From contig JAJZVE010000364.1 of assembly GCA_021845835.1 (NCBI GenBank), positions 1-5,459 on the forward strand: 5,459 nucleotides of DNA. Direction: 5' to 3'. Numbering within the stretch: position 1 is the first letter of the stretch; the number at the start of each line of letters is the position of its first letter. This document shows, piece by piece, positions 1 to 5,459 of the stretch. The notes under the pieces are model-generated. The model was given only the letters and a program-made list of their open reading frames with translations, made no database searches and had not been told where the DNA came from. The translations under genes were made by a program, and so were the position numbers. This DNA comes from Pseudomonadota bacterium. Its GTDB lineage: Bacteria > Pseudomonadota > Alphaproteobacteria > Acetobacterales > Acetobacteraceae.

Positions 1-381
1 ATGCGGAAGTTGGCGGCGGCGGCGCAAGAGGAGCGCCGGCGGCAGGTGATCGGCTTGCGCCAGGGCGGGATGACCTACGGCGCGATTGCGGCGCAGGTCG
101 GGCTGACCCAGACCGGGGTGTTTGATATCTGCAAGCGCTACGCTGAGCGGGGCGCGGCTGGGCTGAAGACGGGCCCGCGCGGGCCGGCGCCGGGACATGG
201 CCGGTTTCTTGATGGCGGCCAGGAGGCGGAGGTCCGCGCGCTGATCCGGCGCCACATGCCCGATGAGCTGGAGCTGCCGTTTGCGCTGTGGAGCCGGGCG
301 GCGGTGCGGGACCTGATCTGGCAGCGCTGCGGGGTGCGGCTGGCGCTGGAGCGGCTGGTGACCGAGCGGTCTGCGCGGTGA
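1..381 (+). pseudogene. IS630-family transposase, N-terminal fragment
   Basis: The first 116 or so residues match the N-terminal layout of IS630-family transposases. There is a basic MRKL start and a helix-turn-helix at about residues 12-50 (core MTYGAIAAQVGLTQTGVFDI), then a basic Gly/Pro linker (LKTGPRGPAPG). The second DNA-binding segment follows, with the family hallmark LPFALWSRAAVRDLI at about 92-106 and GVRLAL at 111-116. At this point relatives continue into a segment like RTVGxYLxRWGF and then a DDE catalytic domain, giving about 340-350 residues. Here the frame runs instead into ERLVTERSAR and stops, and no DDE domain is seen downstream in any frame. The break in homology is near position 348. 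The fragment could still bind IS ends but cannot catalyse transposition. The ATG is the first base of the window, so upstream signals and the left inverted repeat cannot be examined. Family assignment is confident; the exact IS is not known. Confidence 0.85.
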
Positions 382-462
382 CGGCCGCCGTCCCTGGAGC
401 GCGGCCATGGTCGCGCCCCGGTCATCCATCGCAGGCTTCGCGCTCGCCTCACGGCGTGTCGT

Positions 463-549
463 TCAGCGCCTCGACCGCCGGGATGTCGCGGCGCCAGTGG
501 GGCGGTGCGCCTCCAGGATGCCGCGCATCGGGTCGGGCTTTCGGGTCAT
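463..549 (-). CDS. Mini-ORF overlapping the WGR gene stop (hypothetical, 28 aa)
   Basis: This reading frame starts with ATG overlapping the TGA of the WGR gene (ATGA, 4-base overlap), the usual geometry of translational coupling. It begins MTRKPDPMRGILEAHRP and ends after 28 residues in an Arg/Ser-rich tail. I recognise no family. A shift after a run of four C on the coding strand (plus positions 499-502) would join it to another frame reading HWRRDIPAVEALNDTP with its stop at 449-451. That tail looks more protein-like, so the annotated end may be a frameshift artefact or a real mutation. There is no Shine-Dalgarno sequence of its own. Support is only the overlap and the codon pattern, so it may not be a gene. 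Confidence 0.3.
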   Translation of the reverse strand: MTRKPDPMRGILEAHRPTGAATSRRSRR

Positions 550-842
550 GGCATGCGATCGCGGTAGCCGCGGCGGCGCTTCTGGCGGGCGAGAGTCGCA
601 AGCGCATTGAGGGCGGCGCCGGTATCCGGATGCGGCTCGAGGCGGCGCCGGCCTTCGGTCCCGATGCGGCCCCACTGGCGGACCAGCAGGACGCGGCCGA
701 ACAGATCGGGCCAGATGTCCAGGCGGTAGTAGCGGAATTCGTTGCGGTCCGGCCGGATACGAACCAGCGAGGCCGTCTCCGCGAACAGCGGCAACTGGAT
801 GGGAACCGGCCGCTTCGGGCCGGATGTGCGGCGTCTGGGCAT
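546..842 (-). CDS. Small WGR-domain protein
   Basis: This 98-residue protein is almost entirely a WGR domain, a nucleic-acid-binding fold known from PARP1-3 (DNA-break sensing) and from many small bacterial proteins of mostly unknown role. The domain spans about residues 34-96: EFRYYRLDIWPDLFGRVLLVRQWGRIGTEGRRR and on to a basic Arg/Lys-rich C-terminal helix (LARQKRRRGYRDR). The name-giving W57-G58-R59 is intact. The N-terminal 30 residues are basic and disordered-looking (PRRRTSGPKRP) and carry QLPLF at 16-20, which fits the bacterial sliding-clamp-binding consensus QL(S/D)LF apart from proline in the variable position. No signal peptide or membrane segment is present, so it should be cytoplasmic. 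The ATG at 842 is the only start that leaves the whole N-terminal tail; no strong ribosome site precedes it. It sits between two possible mini-ORFs on the same strand and is unlinked by strand to the transposon genes. WGR assignment is strong; the cellular role is unknown. Confidence 0.88.
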   Translation of the reverse strand: MPRRRTSGPKRPVPIQLPLFAETASLVRIRPDRNEFRYYRLDIWPDLFGRVLLVRQWGRIGTEGRRRLEPHPDTGAALNALATLARQKRRRGYRDRMP

Positions 843-875
843 GAGGTCCCGGGAAGTGTAGCGGCAACGGCGCTG

Positions 876-974
876 TCAGGGCATCGGAATCGTGTCCTGG
901 TCGGGCGGATGGACCAAGCTGTAGACGATGGGCCATAGCGTAACTGCGACGGCATGGATCCCGTGGCCGATCAC
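876..974 (-). CDS. Possible small hydrophobic ORF upstream of the WGR gene
   Basis: A minus-strand frame from a GTG at 974 to TGA at 876 encodes 32 residues. They include a hydrophobic stretch (GIHAVAVTLWPIVYSLVH) followed by an acidic, proline-rich tail (PPDQDTIPMP). It ends 33 bases before the WGR start, so the two could be co-transcribed. The frame stays open upstream to about position 1065 without an ATG. The true start is therefore uncertain, and this could be the tail of a longer, damaged gene. Only a weak AGG precedes the GTG. The hydrophobic segment might be a single membrane span. I recognise no family. The evidence is composition and position only. Confidence 0.2.
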   Translation of the reverse strand: MIGHGIHAVAVTLWPIVYSLVHPPDQDTIPMP

Positions 975-1240
975 CGGAATCGCCTGAACAGGTCTGGCAC
1001 TCTCTATCCGGCTTACCTGTGCTGGACGGGCGGCACGACGAGCATGGCAAGGCCTTCCGGCCGGCGATCAACGACATGGCCCGGCTGACCGTGCAGACCT
1101 TACGACGGCAGCGGGAATTTTCCGACGATGTGACGATGAAGCGCCCGGCCCTGGCGCCTCACCGTGCGTCGTGGAAGGGTTGGGCGCGAAAACTGTACCG
1201 TCCCTGTGCGTTGGCCGCATGTCCGCTTTGTCATCTGGCC

Positions 1241-1245
1241 GGAGA
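1241..1245 (+). promoter_or_regulatory. Ribosome binding site for the OmpA-like gene
   Basis: GGAGA lies five bases before the ATG at 1251. Its position favours 1251, in the signal-peptide frame, over the upstream GTG at 1019 as the original start, and so supports the frameshift reading of this gene. Confidence 0.55.
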
Positions 1246-1250
1246 CCGAC

Positions 1251-1720
1251 ATGCGCCCACTCGCTGTGGCCCTTGGATTGACTCTCTGCCTGGCCGTTGC
1301 TGCCCTGGCCCAAACACCGCCCTCGGAGCAGCCCGGCGCCGAGCCGGGCAAGGCGGAAGGCCCACCGAGGGGCTGCCGGTCCAGGGCACGCCCAATGTGG
1401 TCGTGCCGGTGCCGGGCCATGTGACGGTGCGCTTCTTCCACGGCAGCGCGAAGCTGCCGAAGAATCAGCACGAGGCGGTTGCCCGGCTCGCCAATCTGTG
1501 CCGCGCAGGGAAGGGAGGGAAGGTGGTACTGGTCGCCTATCCTGATGGCGCTGGCGATTCCAGGCAGGGAATCAAGCTGGGACTGCGCCGAGCCGAGGCG
1601 GTGATGGATGAGCTGCTGGCTGATGGCAAGCACCGCCAGTTCGCCTGGCAGGTGGCCGCCGAATATACGCCCGACCAGCACAACGGCGAGGCCGGCACGG
1701 TGATCGATCGCTGCCGCTGA
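1251..1720 (+). pseudogene. OmpA-like peptidoglycan-binding protein, frameshifted
   Basis: An ATG at 1251, preceded five bases upstream by GGAGA, opens a classic Sec signal peptide: MRPLAVALGLTLCLAVAALA, with likely cleavage before QTPP. That frame continues through a Pro/Glu/Ala linker and stops at the TGA ending at 1424. The mature domain lies one frame over, from about LPVQGTPNVVVPVPGHVTVRFF to TGA at 1718-1720. It matches the OmpA C-terminal domain: a first strand VTVRFFHGSAKL, then AYPDGAGDSRQGIKLGLRRAEAV, which aligns without gaps to the E. coli OmpA segment [20 protein letters not shown]. The Asp (codon 1544) and the Arg 15 residues later (codon 1589), which hold the diaminopimelate of peptidoglycan in this family, are present; the usual Asn of the NxxLSxxRA motif is Gly. 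One base appears lost (or two gained) between about 1310 and 1375. If intact, the product would be a short periplasmic, cell-wall-attached protein of about 155 residues. A sequencing error would restore it; an alternative reading from GTG 1019 lacks any signal peptide. Confidence 0.65.
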
Positions 1721-1807
1721 TGGCCAGACCATCGGCCACCGCGCCGCTGGGCGGCGATGATCCTCCGGCCGGTCACATGAGGTAGGCCAGCACCCGGATC
1801 TATGTCT

Positions 1808-1837
1808 GATGCCTTCCAGAGCGGTCAGGAAGGCATC
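1808..1837. repeat. Inverted repeat / hairpin, perfect 10-bp stem
   Basis: GATGCCTTCC (1808-1817) and GGAAGGCATC (1828-1837) are exact reverse complements around a 10-base loop. It lies 87 bases after the OmpA-like stop. No T-run follows on either strand, so a standard intrinsic terminator is doubtful. It could be a transcript-ending hairpin, a protein-binding dyad or a remnant of a transposon end. Confidence 0.6.
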
Positions 1838-1924
1838 TCGCAGTTCTGCGCGAGCGTGACGCAGACCGAGACCTTTGCCGCCATGAATCGGGCAGCTGTG
1901 TGCCCAGCGGGTATACGCCGGTGA

Positions 1925-1942
1925 TCGTCGCGAGCGCGACGA
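1925..1942. repeat. 18-bp near-perfect palindrome
   Basis: TCGTCGCGAGCGCGACGA consists of two exact 8-bp arms around a 2-base centre (AG). The size and compactness resemble a dimeric regulator's operator more than an RNA hairpin, which needs a loop of at least three bases. No regulator gene is visible in the window and no promoter can be placed around it. Confidence 0.5.
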
Positions 1943-2223
1943 ACGCCGACGCCCACGGTTGACGCCGCCGACAGCAGCCCTCTTTCCGAAACCTGTTCGC
2001 TCGTTCTCGCTCAACGATGGCGTGGTTGTGGATCACCGCCCTAATGATTTCCGCCGCCTGCTTTACCGTTCGGGTGATGTCGCCGTCATGGCGCGACAGT
2101 CGGATTGCCGCTCTGGCGGTTGTGGCTGCGGCTCCCGACGCAGGGAAAAACAGTGTATGCGGCATAACCAAGAGATGCCCGAGTTCGGCCCAGTGACCGC
2201 GAAGCTGTGCATTTTGGCCATCT

Positions 2224-2262
2224 GGGGTGACGTATTCCCTGTTCAGCCGTAGCGTTGCCTTT
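2224..2262 (+). repeat. Candidate left terminal inverted repeat of the Tn3 element
   Basis: Tn3-family ends are usually about 38 bp and begin GGGG. The only GGGG close upstream of tnpA starts at 2224 (GGGGTGACGTATTCC), 54 bases before the tnpA ATG, at the inner edge of the less GC-rich stretch. The matching right end is not in the window, so the call rests on the GGGG start and position alone. Confidence 0.25.
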
Positions 2263-2277
2263 TCGGGGGCGACGCCG

Positions 2278-5205
2278 ATGCAACGGCTGTGGTCGGCGGA
2301 CGAACTCGCAGAGCGGTGGACGCTGTCAGCCGAAGACTTGGCGCTCCTGATCGATCTGCCCGATTCCGGCAAGCTGGGCATGGCGGCGCAGTTGGCGTGT
2401 TGGCGTCAGAGCGGTCGCTTTCCGGATGAGGAGGCCGACATCGCACCTGCTGTGGTCGGGCATCTGGCCGCACAGGCCGGCGTCACGGCCGACGTGCTCG
2501 AAGGCTATGAGTGGACCGGCCGCACGGGGCGCCGGCATCGTCGTACGATCCTCGCTCACCTTGCCGTTGCCGCCTTCGACGAGGCAGCCGAGGCGGACTT
2601 CCGACGTTGGCTCGCCAACGACCTGCTGCCGCGCGAGCCGTCGCCGGCGGTGCTGGACGGGGAAGTCGGCTCCTGGTTTGCCCGCCTGCGCGTCACCCGC
2701 CCTGGCGCGTATCGGCTTGACCGAATTCTGCGCTCGGCGAGCGCCGCGCACGACGACGCGGCACTGCAGCTTGTGGCCGACCGACTCGATGCGGCTGCAC
2801 GCGGGCAGCTCGAAGCCTTGCTCGTCGATGGCGGCGAAGGCCCATCGTTCGCGCGTCTGGCCGCCGACCCAGGCCGGGCAAGCCTGGAAAGCCTGTTGGC
2901 CGAGATCGGCAAGCTCGAGGTCTTGCGCGCACTCGCGCTGCCACGCGACCTGCTGCGCGGCTTGCACGCCGATCAGGTCAAACGCTTCCGACGCCGCGCG
3001 ACGGTCGAGAACGCCTGGGAGTTGCGCCGTCACCCGGAGCGCATCCGTCTGGCGCTTCTCGCCTTCTACTGCGGCCCGCGCGAAGGCGAGGTGGTGGACG
3101 GCCTGGTCGAGCTGCTGATCCAGGTCACGCACCGTATCACCGTCAAGGCTGAGCGCCGCGTGGTCGAGGAACTCGTCGAGGAGGCGCGCGAGGTGCGCGG
3201 CAAAGCCGGCATCCTGTTCCGGGTGGCCGAGGCGGCGGTCGGCCGGCCGGAAGGGGTGGTGCGCGAGGTCATCTTCCCCGTCGTCGGCGAGCAGACCTTC
3301 GAGGCGCTGGTCCGCGAGGCCCGGGTGCTCGGCACGCCGCACAGCCGGCGCGTCCACACGGCGGTGCGCGCGTCGTACGGCTCCTACTACCGTCGCATGA
3401 TGCCGCGGCTGCTGGCGGCGCTGGACTTCCGCTCCAACAACGGCGCGCACCGCCCCTTGCTCGACGCCCTCGATGCAATCCGTCGCGCGGAGGGCGACGG
3501 GCGCCAGTTCTTCGGCGTCGACGAGATCGCGATCGAGGGTGTGGTGCGGCCGAAGTGGCGCGACATCGTGGTCGAGGACGCGCCGGGAGGCGGCCAGCGG
3601 GTGAACCGGATCAACTACGAAATTTGCGTGCTGCAGACGCTGCGCGACCGGCTGCGCTGCAAGGAGATCTGGGTGGCGGCCGCCAACCGCTTCCGCAACC
3701 CGGACGACGACCTGCCCGCCGACTTCGCCGAACGTCGTGCGGCTTGCTACGAGAACCTCGGCCTGCCCGCCGACGCGCTCGCATTCACGGCAACGCTGAA
3801 GGCGGAGATGGCCGAGGCGCTGGTGCAGTTCGATGCGGGGCTGCCGCGTAATGGGTCCGTCCGCCTGGACCCGCGCCGCCGGCATCCAATCATCGTCAGC
3901 CCCCTGGAGGCGCAAGCCGAGCCGCCGGGCCTGGACGCCCTCAAGGCTGAACTTGGCCGGCGCTGGCCGATGACCGGGTTGCTCGACATCCTCAAGGAGA
4001 CCGATCTGCGCGTCGGCTTCACCGAGGCGTTCTCGACAGCGGCCGCGCGCGAGGCGACGGACCGCGACGAGGTCCGTCGCCGGCTGCTGCTGTGCCTCTA
4101 CGGCCTGGGAACCAACGCCGGGCTGAAGCGCCTCGCGGTCGGCCGGCACGGGTTCAGCTACAAGGAGCTGCTGCATACGCGCCGGCGTTATATCGACACC
4201 GACGCGTTGCGCGACGCGACCCGGCGCGTGGTCAACGCCACCCTCGCCGTGCGGCATCCGCGCGTCTGGGGCGAGGGCACGACCGCCTGCGCGTCGGACA
4301 GCAAGCAGTTCGGCGCGTTCGACCAGAACCTGATGACCGAGTGGCATGTCCGCTACGGCGGTCGCGGCGTGATGATCTACTGGCATGTCGAGCGCGGCTC
4401 GGTCTGCATCCATTCTCGGCTGCGGCGCTGCTCATCCTCCGAAGTCGCGGCCATGATCGAGGGCGTGCTGCGCCACGACACCGAGATGGAGATCGAGCGC
4501 CAGTACGTCGACAGCCACGGGCAATCGGAGGTGGCATTCGCCTTCTGCCGCCTGCTCGGCTTCCAGCTCCTGCCGCGGCTGAAGGCGATCGCGGCACAGC
4601 GGCTTTATCTGCCGGAGGCTGGAAGGGCCGCGTCATATCCGAACCTGGCCTGCATTTTGGCGCGACCGATCGACTGGGCGCTGATCGAGCAACAATACGA
4701 CGAGATGGTCCGCTACACGACGGCGATGGCCGAGCGCACCGCCGATCCGGAGACAATCCTGCGGCGCTTCACGCGCGGCAACGTCCAGCACCCGACCTAC
4801 AAGGCGCTTGCCGAACTGGGCAAGGCGGCAAAAACCTTGTTTTTGTGCCGCTATCTTCACTCTGAGGCGCTCAGGCGCGAGATCCACGAGGGGCTGAACG
4901 TGGTCGAAACCTGGAATTCGGCCAACGGGTTCATCTTCTTCGGCAAAGGCGGCGAGATCGCCAGCAACCGGCTCGACGACCAGGAGGTGTCGGTCCACGC
5001 GCTGCACCTGCTGCAGTCCTGCCTGGTGTACGTGAACACGCTGATGCTGCAGCGGGTGCTTGCCGAGCCCGTGTGGATGGCGCGCATGACGCCGGCGGAC
5101 TCGCGCGGGCTGACGCCGCTGGTCTGGAGCCACGTCAGCCCGTACGGCGTGTTCGACCTGGACATGGAGCAGCGGCTCGACCTGGATGTCCTGACCGAAG
5201 CCTGA
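2278..5205 (+). CDS. tnpA: Tn3-family transposase TnpA (DUF4158 type)
   Basis: This 975-residue protein is a full-length Tn3-family transposase (family range about 950-1,020), which makes the cuts and strand transfers of replicative transposition and leaves a cointegrate. The N-terminal DUF4158 region, used in binding the inverted repeats, covers about residues 3-165 and opens [21 protein letters not shown]. The middle carries the conserved block [19 protein letters not shown] near 371-389. The DDE_Tnp_Tn3 domain runs from about 562 to 960 with GTNAGLKR at 611-618. The catalytic triad is intact: D674 (ACASDSKQF), D745 (YVDSHGQSE) and E877 ([19 protein letters not shown]). Spacings of 71 and 132 residues are close to those of Tn3 TnpA (D689, D765, E895). 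I chose ATG 2278 because family similarity begins directly after it. A GTG at 2227 would add 17 unrelated residues and would lie in the candidate terminal repeat. No strong Shine-Dalgarno sequence precedes either start. The gene is undamaged, so the element may be active if its ends are intact. A tyrosine recombinase gene follows 78 bases downstream. Confidence 0.96.
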   Translation: MQRLWSADELAERWTLSAEDLALLIDLPDSGKLGMAAQLACWRQSGRFPDEEADIAPAVVGHLAAQAGVTADVLEGYEWTGRTGRRHRRTILAHLAVAAFDEAAEADFRRWLANDLLPREPSPAVLDGEVGSWFARLRVTRPGAYRLDRILRSASAAHDDAALQLVADRLDAAARGQLEALLVDGGEGPSFARLAADPGRASLESLLAEIGKLEVLRALALPRDLLRGLHADQVKRFRRRATVENAWELRRHPERIRLALLAFYCGPREGEVVDGLVELLIQVTHRITVKAERRVVEELVEEAREVRGKAGILFRVAEAAVGRPEGVVREVIFPVVGEQTFEALVREARVLGTPHSRRVHTAVRASYGSYYRRMMPRLLAALDFRSNNGAHRPLLDALDAIRRAEGDGRQFFGVDEIAIEGVVRPKWRDIVVEDAPGGGQRVNRINYEICVLQTLRDRLRCKEIWVAAANRFRNPDDDLPADFAERRAACYENLGLPADALAFTATLKAEMAEALVQFDAGLPRNGSVRLDPRRRHPIIVSPLEAQAEPPGLDALKAELGRRWPMTGLLDILKETDLRVGFTEAFSTAAAREATDRDEVRRRLLLCLYGLGTNAGLKRLAVGRHGFSYKELLHTRRRYIDTDALRDATRRVVNATLAVRHPRVWGEGTTACASDSKQFGAFDQNLMTEWHVRYGGRGVMIYWHVERGSVCIHSRLRRCSSSEVAAMIEGVLRHDTEMEIERQYVDSHGQSEVAFAFCRLLGFQLLPRLKAIAAQRLYLPEAGRAASYPNLACILARPIDWALIEQQYDEMVRYTTAMAERTADPETILRRFTRGNVQHPTYKALAELGKAAKTLFLCRYLHSEALRREIHEGLNVVETWNSANGFIFFGKGGEIASNRLDDQEVSVHALHLLQSCLVYVNTLMLQRVLAEPVWMARMTPADSRGLTPLVWSHVSPYGVFDLDMEQRLDLDVLTEA

Positions 5206-5212
5206 CGGCCCG

Positions 5213-5322
5213 ACTTTTGACGAAAGGTGCGTTCTGTCTAATGTGTGCTGAGCCTGGACCGGCGTCAGCAAGGGATTGGGAGCATGCTGCGACAGCGGGC
5301 CGAGCGGCAAAATGTCAAAAGT
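5213..5322. repeat. 9-bp inverted repeat ACTTTTGAC / GTCAAAAGT flanking the tnpA-recombinase junction
   Basis: ACTTTTGAC at 5213-5221, eight bases after the tnpA stop, is the exact reverse complement of GTCAAAAGT at 5314-5322, which lies inside the start of the recombinase gene. The arms are AT-rich in a very GC-rich setting. With 92 bases between them they cannot form a terminator. They could be accessory arm sites for the recombinase, placed around the smaller dyad at 5246-5270. Confidence 0.4.
5246..5270. repeat. Hairpin / putative recombination core site between tnpA and the recombinase gene
   Basis: TGCTGAGCC (5246-5254) pairs with GGCGTCAGCA (5261-5270) over nine base pairs with one unpaired G at 5264, around the 6-base spacer TGGACC. 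Inverted arms of about 9-12 bp around a 6-8 bp spacer are the normal form of a tyrosine-recombinase core site, and the adjacent gene encodes such an enzyme. A weak terminator hairpin for tnpA is the alternative, but no T-run follows. Confidence 0.35.
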
Positions 5323-5459
5323 GGGACGGCGCGCGCCGCCGACGGCCACGAGCGGGCGAAAGACTTCCTCTCCCAGGCCGAGATCGAGGCCCTACTCACG
5401 GCCGCCAAGGCCGGCCGGCACGGCGTGCGCGACCACCTGATCGTGCTCATGACCTACCG
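5284..5459 (+). CDS. Tyrosine recombinase/integrase, N-terminal part (runs off the window)
   Basis: An open frame from ATG 5284 continues past the last base, giving 58 complete codons. After a basic leader ([18 protein letters not shown]) comes the entry to a tyrosine-recombinase catalytic domain: [33 protein letters not shown]. This matches the pattern LTxxEVExLLxAAKxGRHGxRDxxxILxxYRHGLR of short FimB-like recombinases that lack a long arm-binding domain. The first catalytic Arg (in HGLR) would fall just beyond the window, so catalytic residues cannot be checked. AAGGGA ends eight bases before the ATG and is an acceptable ribosome site; a GTG at 5245 is in frame but would place the dyad inside the coding sequence. 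The gene follows tnpA by 78 bases on the same strand and probably shares its transcript. Its likely role is site-specific resolution of Tn3 cointegrates, like TnpI of Tn4430, though it could belong to a neighbouring element. Confidence 0.8.
   Translation, partial: [58 protein letters not shown]

Larger units (their letters stand above)
843..1250. other. Stretch without a recognised gene
   Basis: Apart from the weak minus-strand mini-ORF at 876-974, nothing here can be assigned. The plus frame that later carries the OmpA-like domain is open from 944. From the GTG at 1019 it has strongly G/C third positions over about 40 codons (VLDGRHDEHGKAFRPAINDM and following), so a gene caller would extend the downstream gene to 1019. 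The antisense frame over the same bases has an equally biased pattern and contains two CxxC pairs 11 residues apart. Neither frame shows a family I know. It is most likely a remnant of a coding sequence of undecided strand. Confidence 0.4.
1721..2223. other. Stretch without a convincing gene; contains dyads
   Basis: No frame on either strand gives a protein I recognise. From about 1980 the sequence is visibly less GC-rich than the flanking genes. Long minus-strand frames cross the area: one runs from within tnpA down to 1800, another from 2014. The first contains a fairly protein-like part (ITRTVKQAAEIIRAVIHNHA), but third positions show no consistent bias and the frame overlaps the tnpA start, so I do not call it. 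Two clear inverted repeats (1808-1837 and 1925-1942) are listed separately. The area is probably an old junction between unrelated insertions. Confidence 0.5.

Noticed and set aside
1719..1738. Small stems (GATGG/CCATC and TGGCC/GGCCA) at the OmpA-like stop
   Set aside because: Only five base pairs each, mutually exclusive, with no T-run; too weak to call a terminator.
1802..1924. A 40-codon plus ORF from ATG 1802 (MSDAFQSGQEGISQFCASVT...)
   Set aside because: No ribosome site, mixed third-position composition, no recognised family, and its start is occupied by the 10-bp hairpin.
1100..2014. Long 304-codon minus ORF
   Set aside because: It runs antisense through the OmpA-like domain and its residues are typical high-GC shadow translation rich in Arg, Ser, Pro and Gly.
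2227..2277. GTG 2227 as the tnpA start
   Set aside because: The 17 extra residues have no family match and family similarity begins exactly after the ATG at 2278.
2326..4413. 695-codon minus ORF opposite tnpA
   Set aside because: Antisense to a fully conserved transposase; its Arg/Ala/Gln/His-rich composition is the expected shadow of GC-rich codons.
2208..4660. Repeated short string GCATTTTGGC near 2210 and 4651
   Set aside because: Only about ten bases match, one copy is inside tnpA coding sequence, and flanks differ; likely chance.
4633..5349. 238-codon minus ORF across the tnpA end and junction
   Set aside because: It lies antisense to conserved tnpA motifs including the catalytic Glu; no family resemblance.
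1..5459. CRISPR array, tRNA or rRNA genes
   Set aside because: No regularly spaced repeats, cloverleaf-like segments or rRNA-like stretches were seen on either strand.

Overview
The window is GC-rich, strongly G/C at third codon positions in its clear genes, and dense in mobile-element parts. Protein style (an IS630-type transposase start, a small WGR-domain protein, a DUF4158-type Tn3 transposase with a FimB-like recombinase) suggests an alphaproteobacterium, possibly Acetobacteraceae, on a plasmid or accessory chromosomal island. This taxonomic guess is family-level inference; no rRNA or other taxonomic marker is present.

Layout. (1) 1-381, plus: intact N-terminal third of an IS630-family transposase that loses homology near position 348, so it is a dead remnant. 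(2) 463-974, minus: a small WGR-domain protein (546-842) with a QLPLF peptide that matches the bacterial sliding-clamp-binding consensus. It is followed by a 4-base ATGA-overlapping mini-ORF and preceded by a possible hydrophobic mini-ORF. (3) 843-1250: no recognisable gene. (4) 1251-1720, plus: an exported OmpA-like peptidoglycan-binding protein whose signal peptide and domain lie in different frames, probably a pseudogene. (5) 1721-2223: no convincing gene and less GC-rich toward the end, but with two strong dyads (1808-1837 and 1925-1942). (6) 2278-5205, plus: full-length Tn3-family transposase TnpA with all three DDE residues. (7) 5206-5283: a short intergenic stretch with a hairpin shaped like a tyrosine-recombinase core site, nested inside a wider 9-bp inverted repeat. 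(8) 5284 to the window end, plus: N-terminus of a tyrosine recombinase cut by the window edge.

How it works together. TnpA and the downstream tyrosine recombinase probably form one Tn3-type module: TnpA would do replicative transposition into a cointegrate, and the recombinase would resolve it at a site in or near the intergenic dyads, by analogy with TnpI of Tn4430. The left third looks like older debris and cargo. The most interesting points are the putative resolution site and the WGR protein with its clamp-binding-like peptide.
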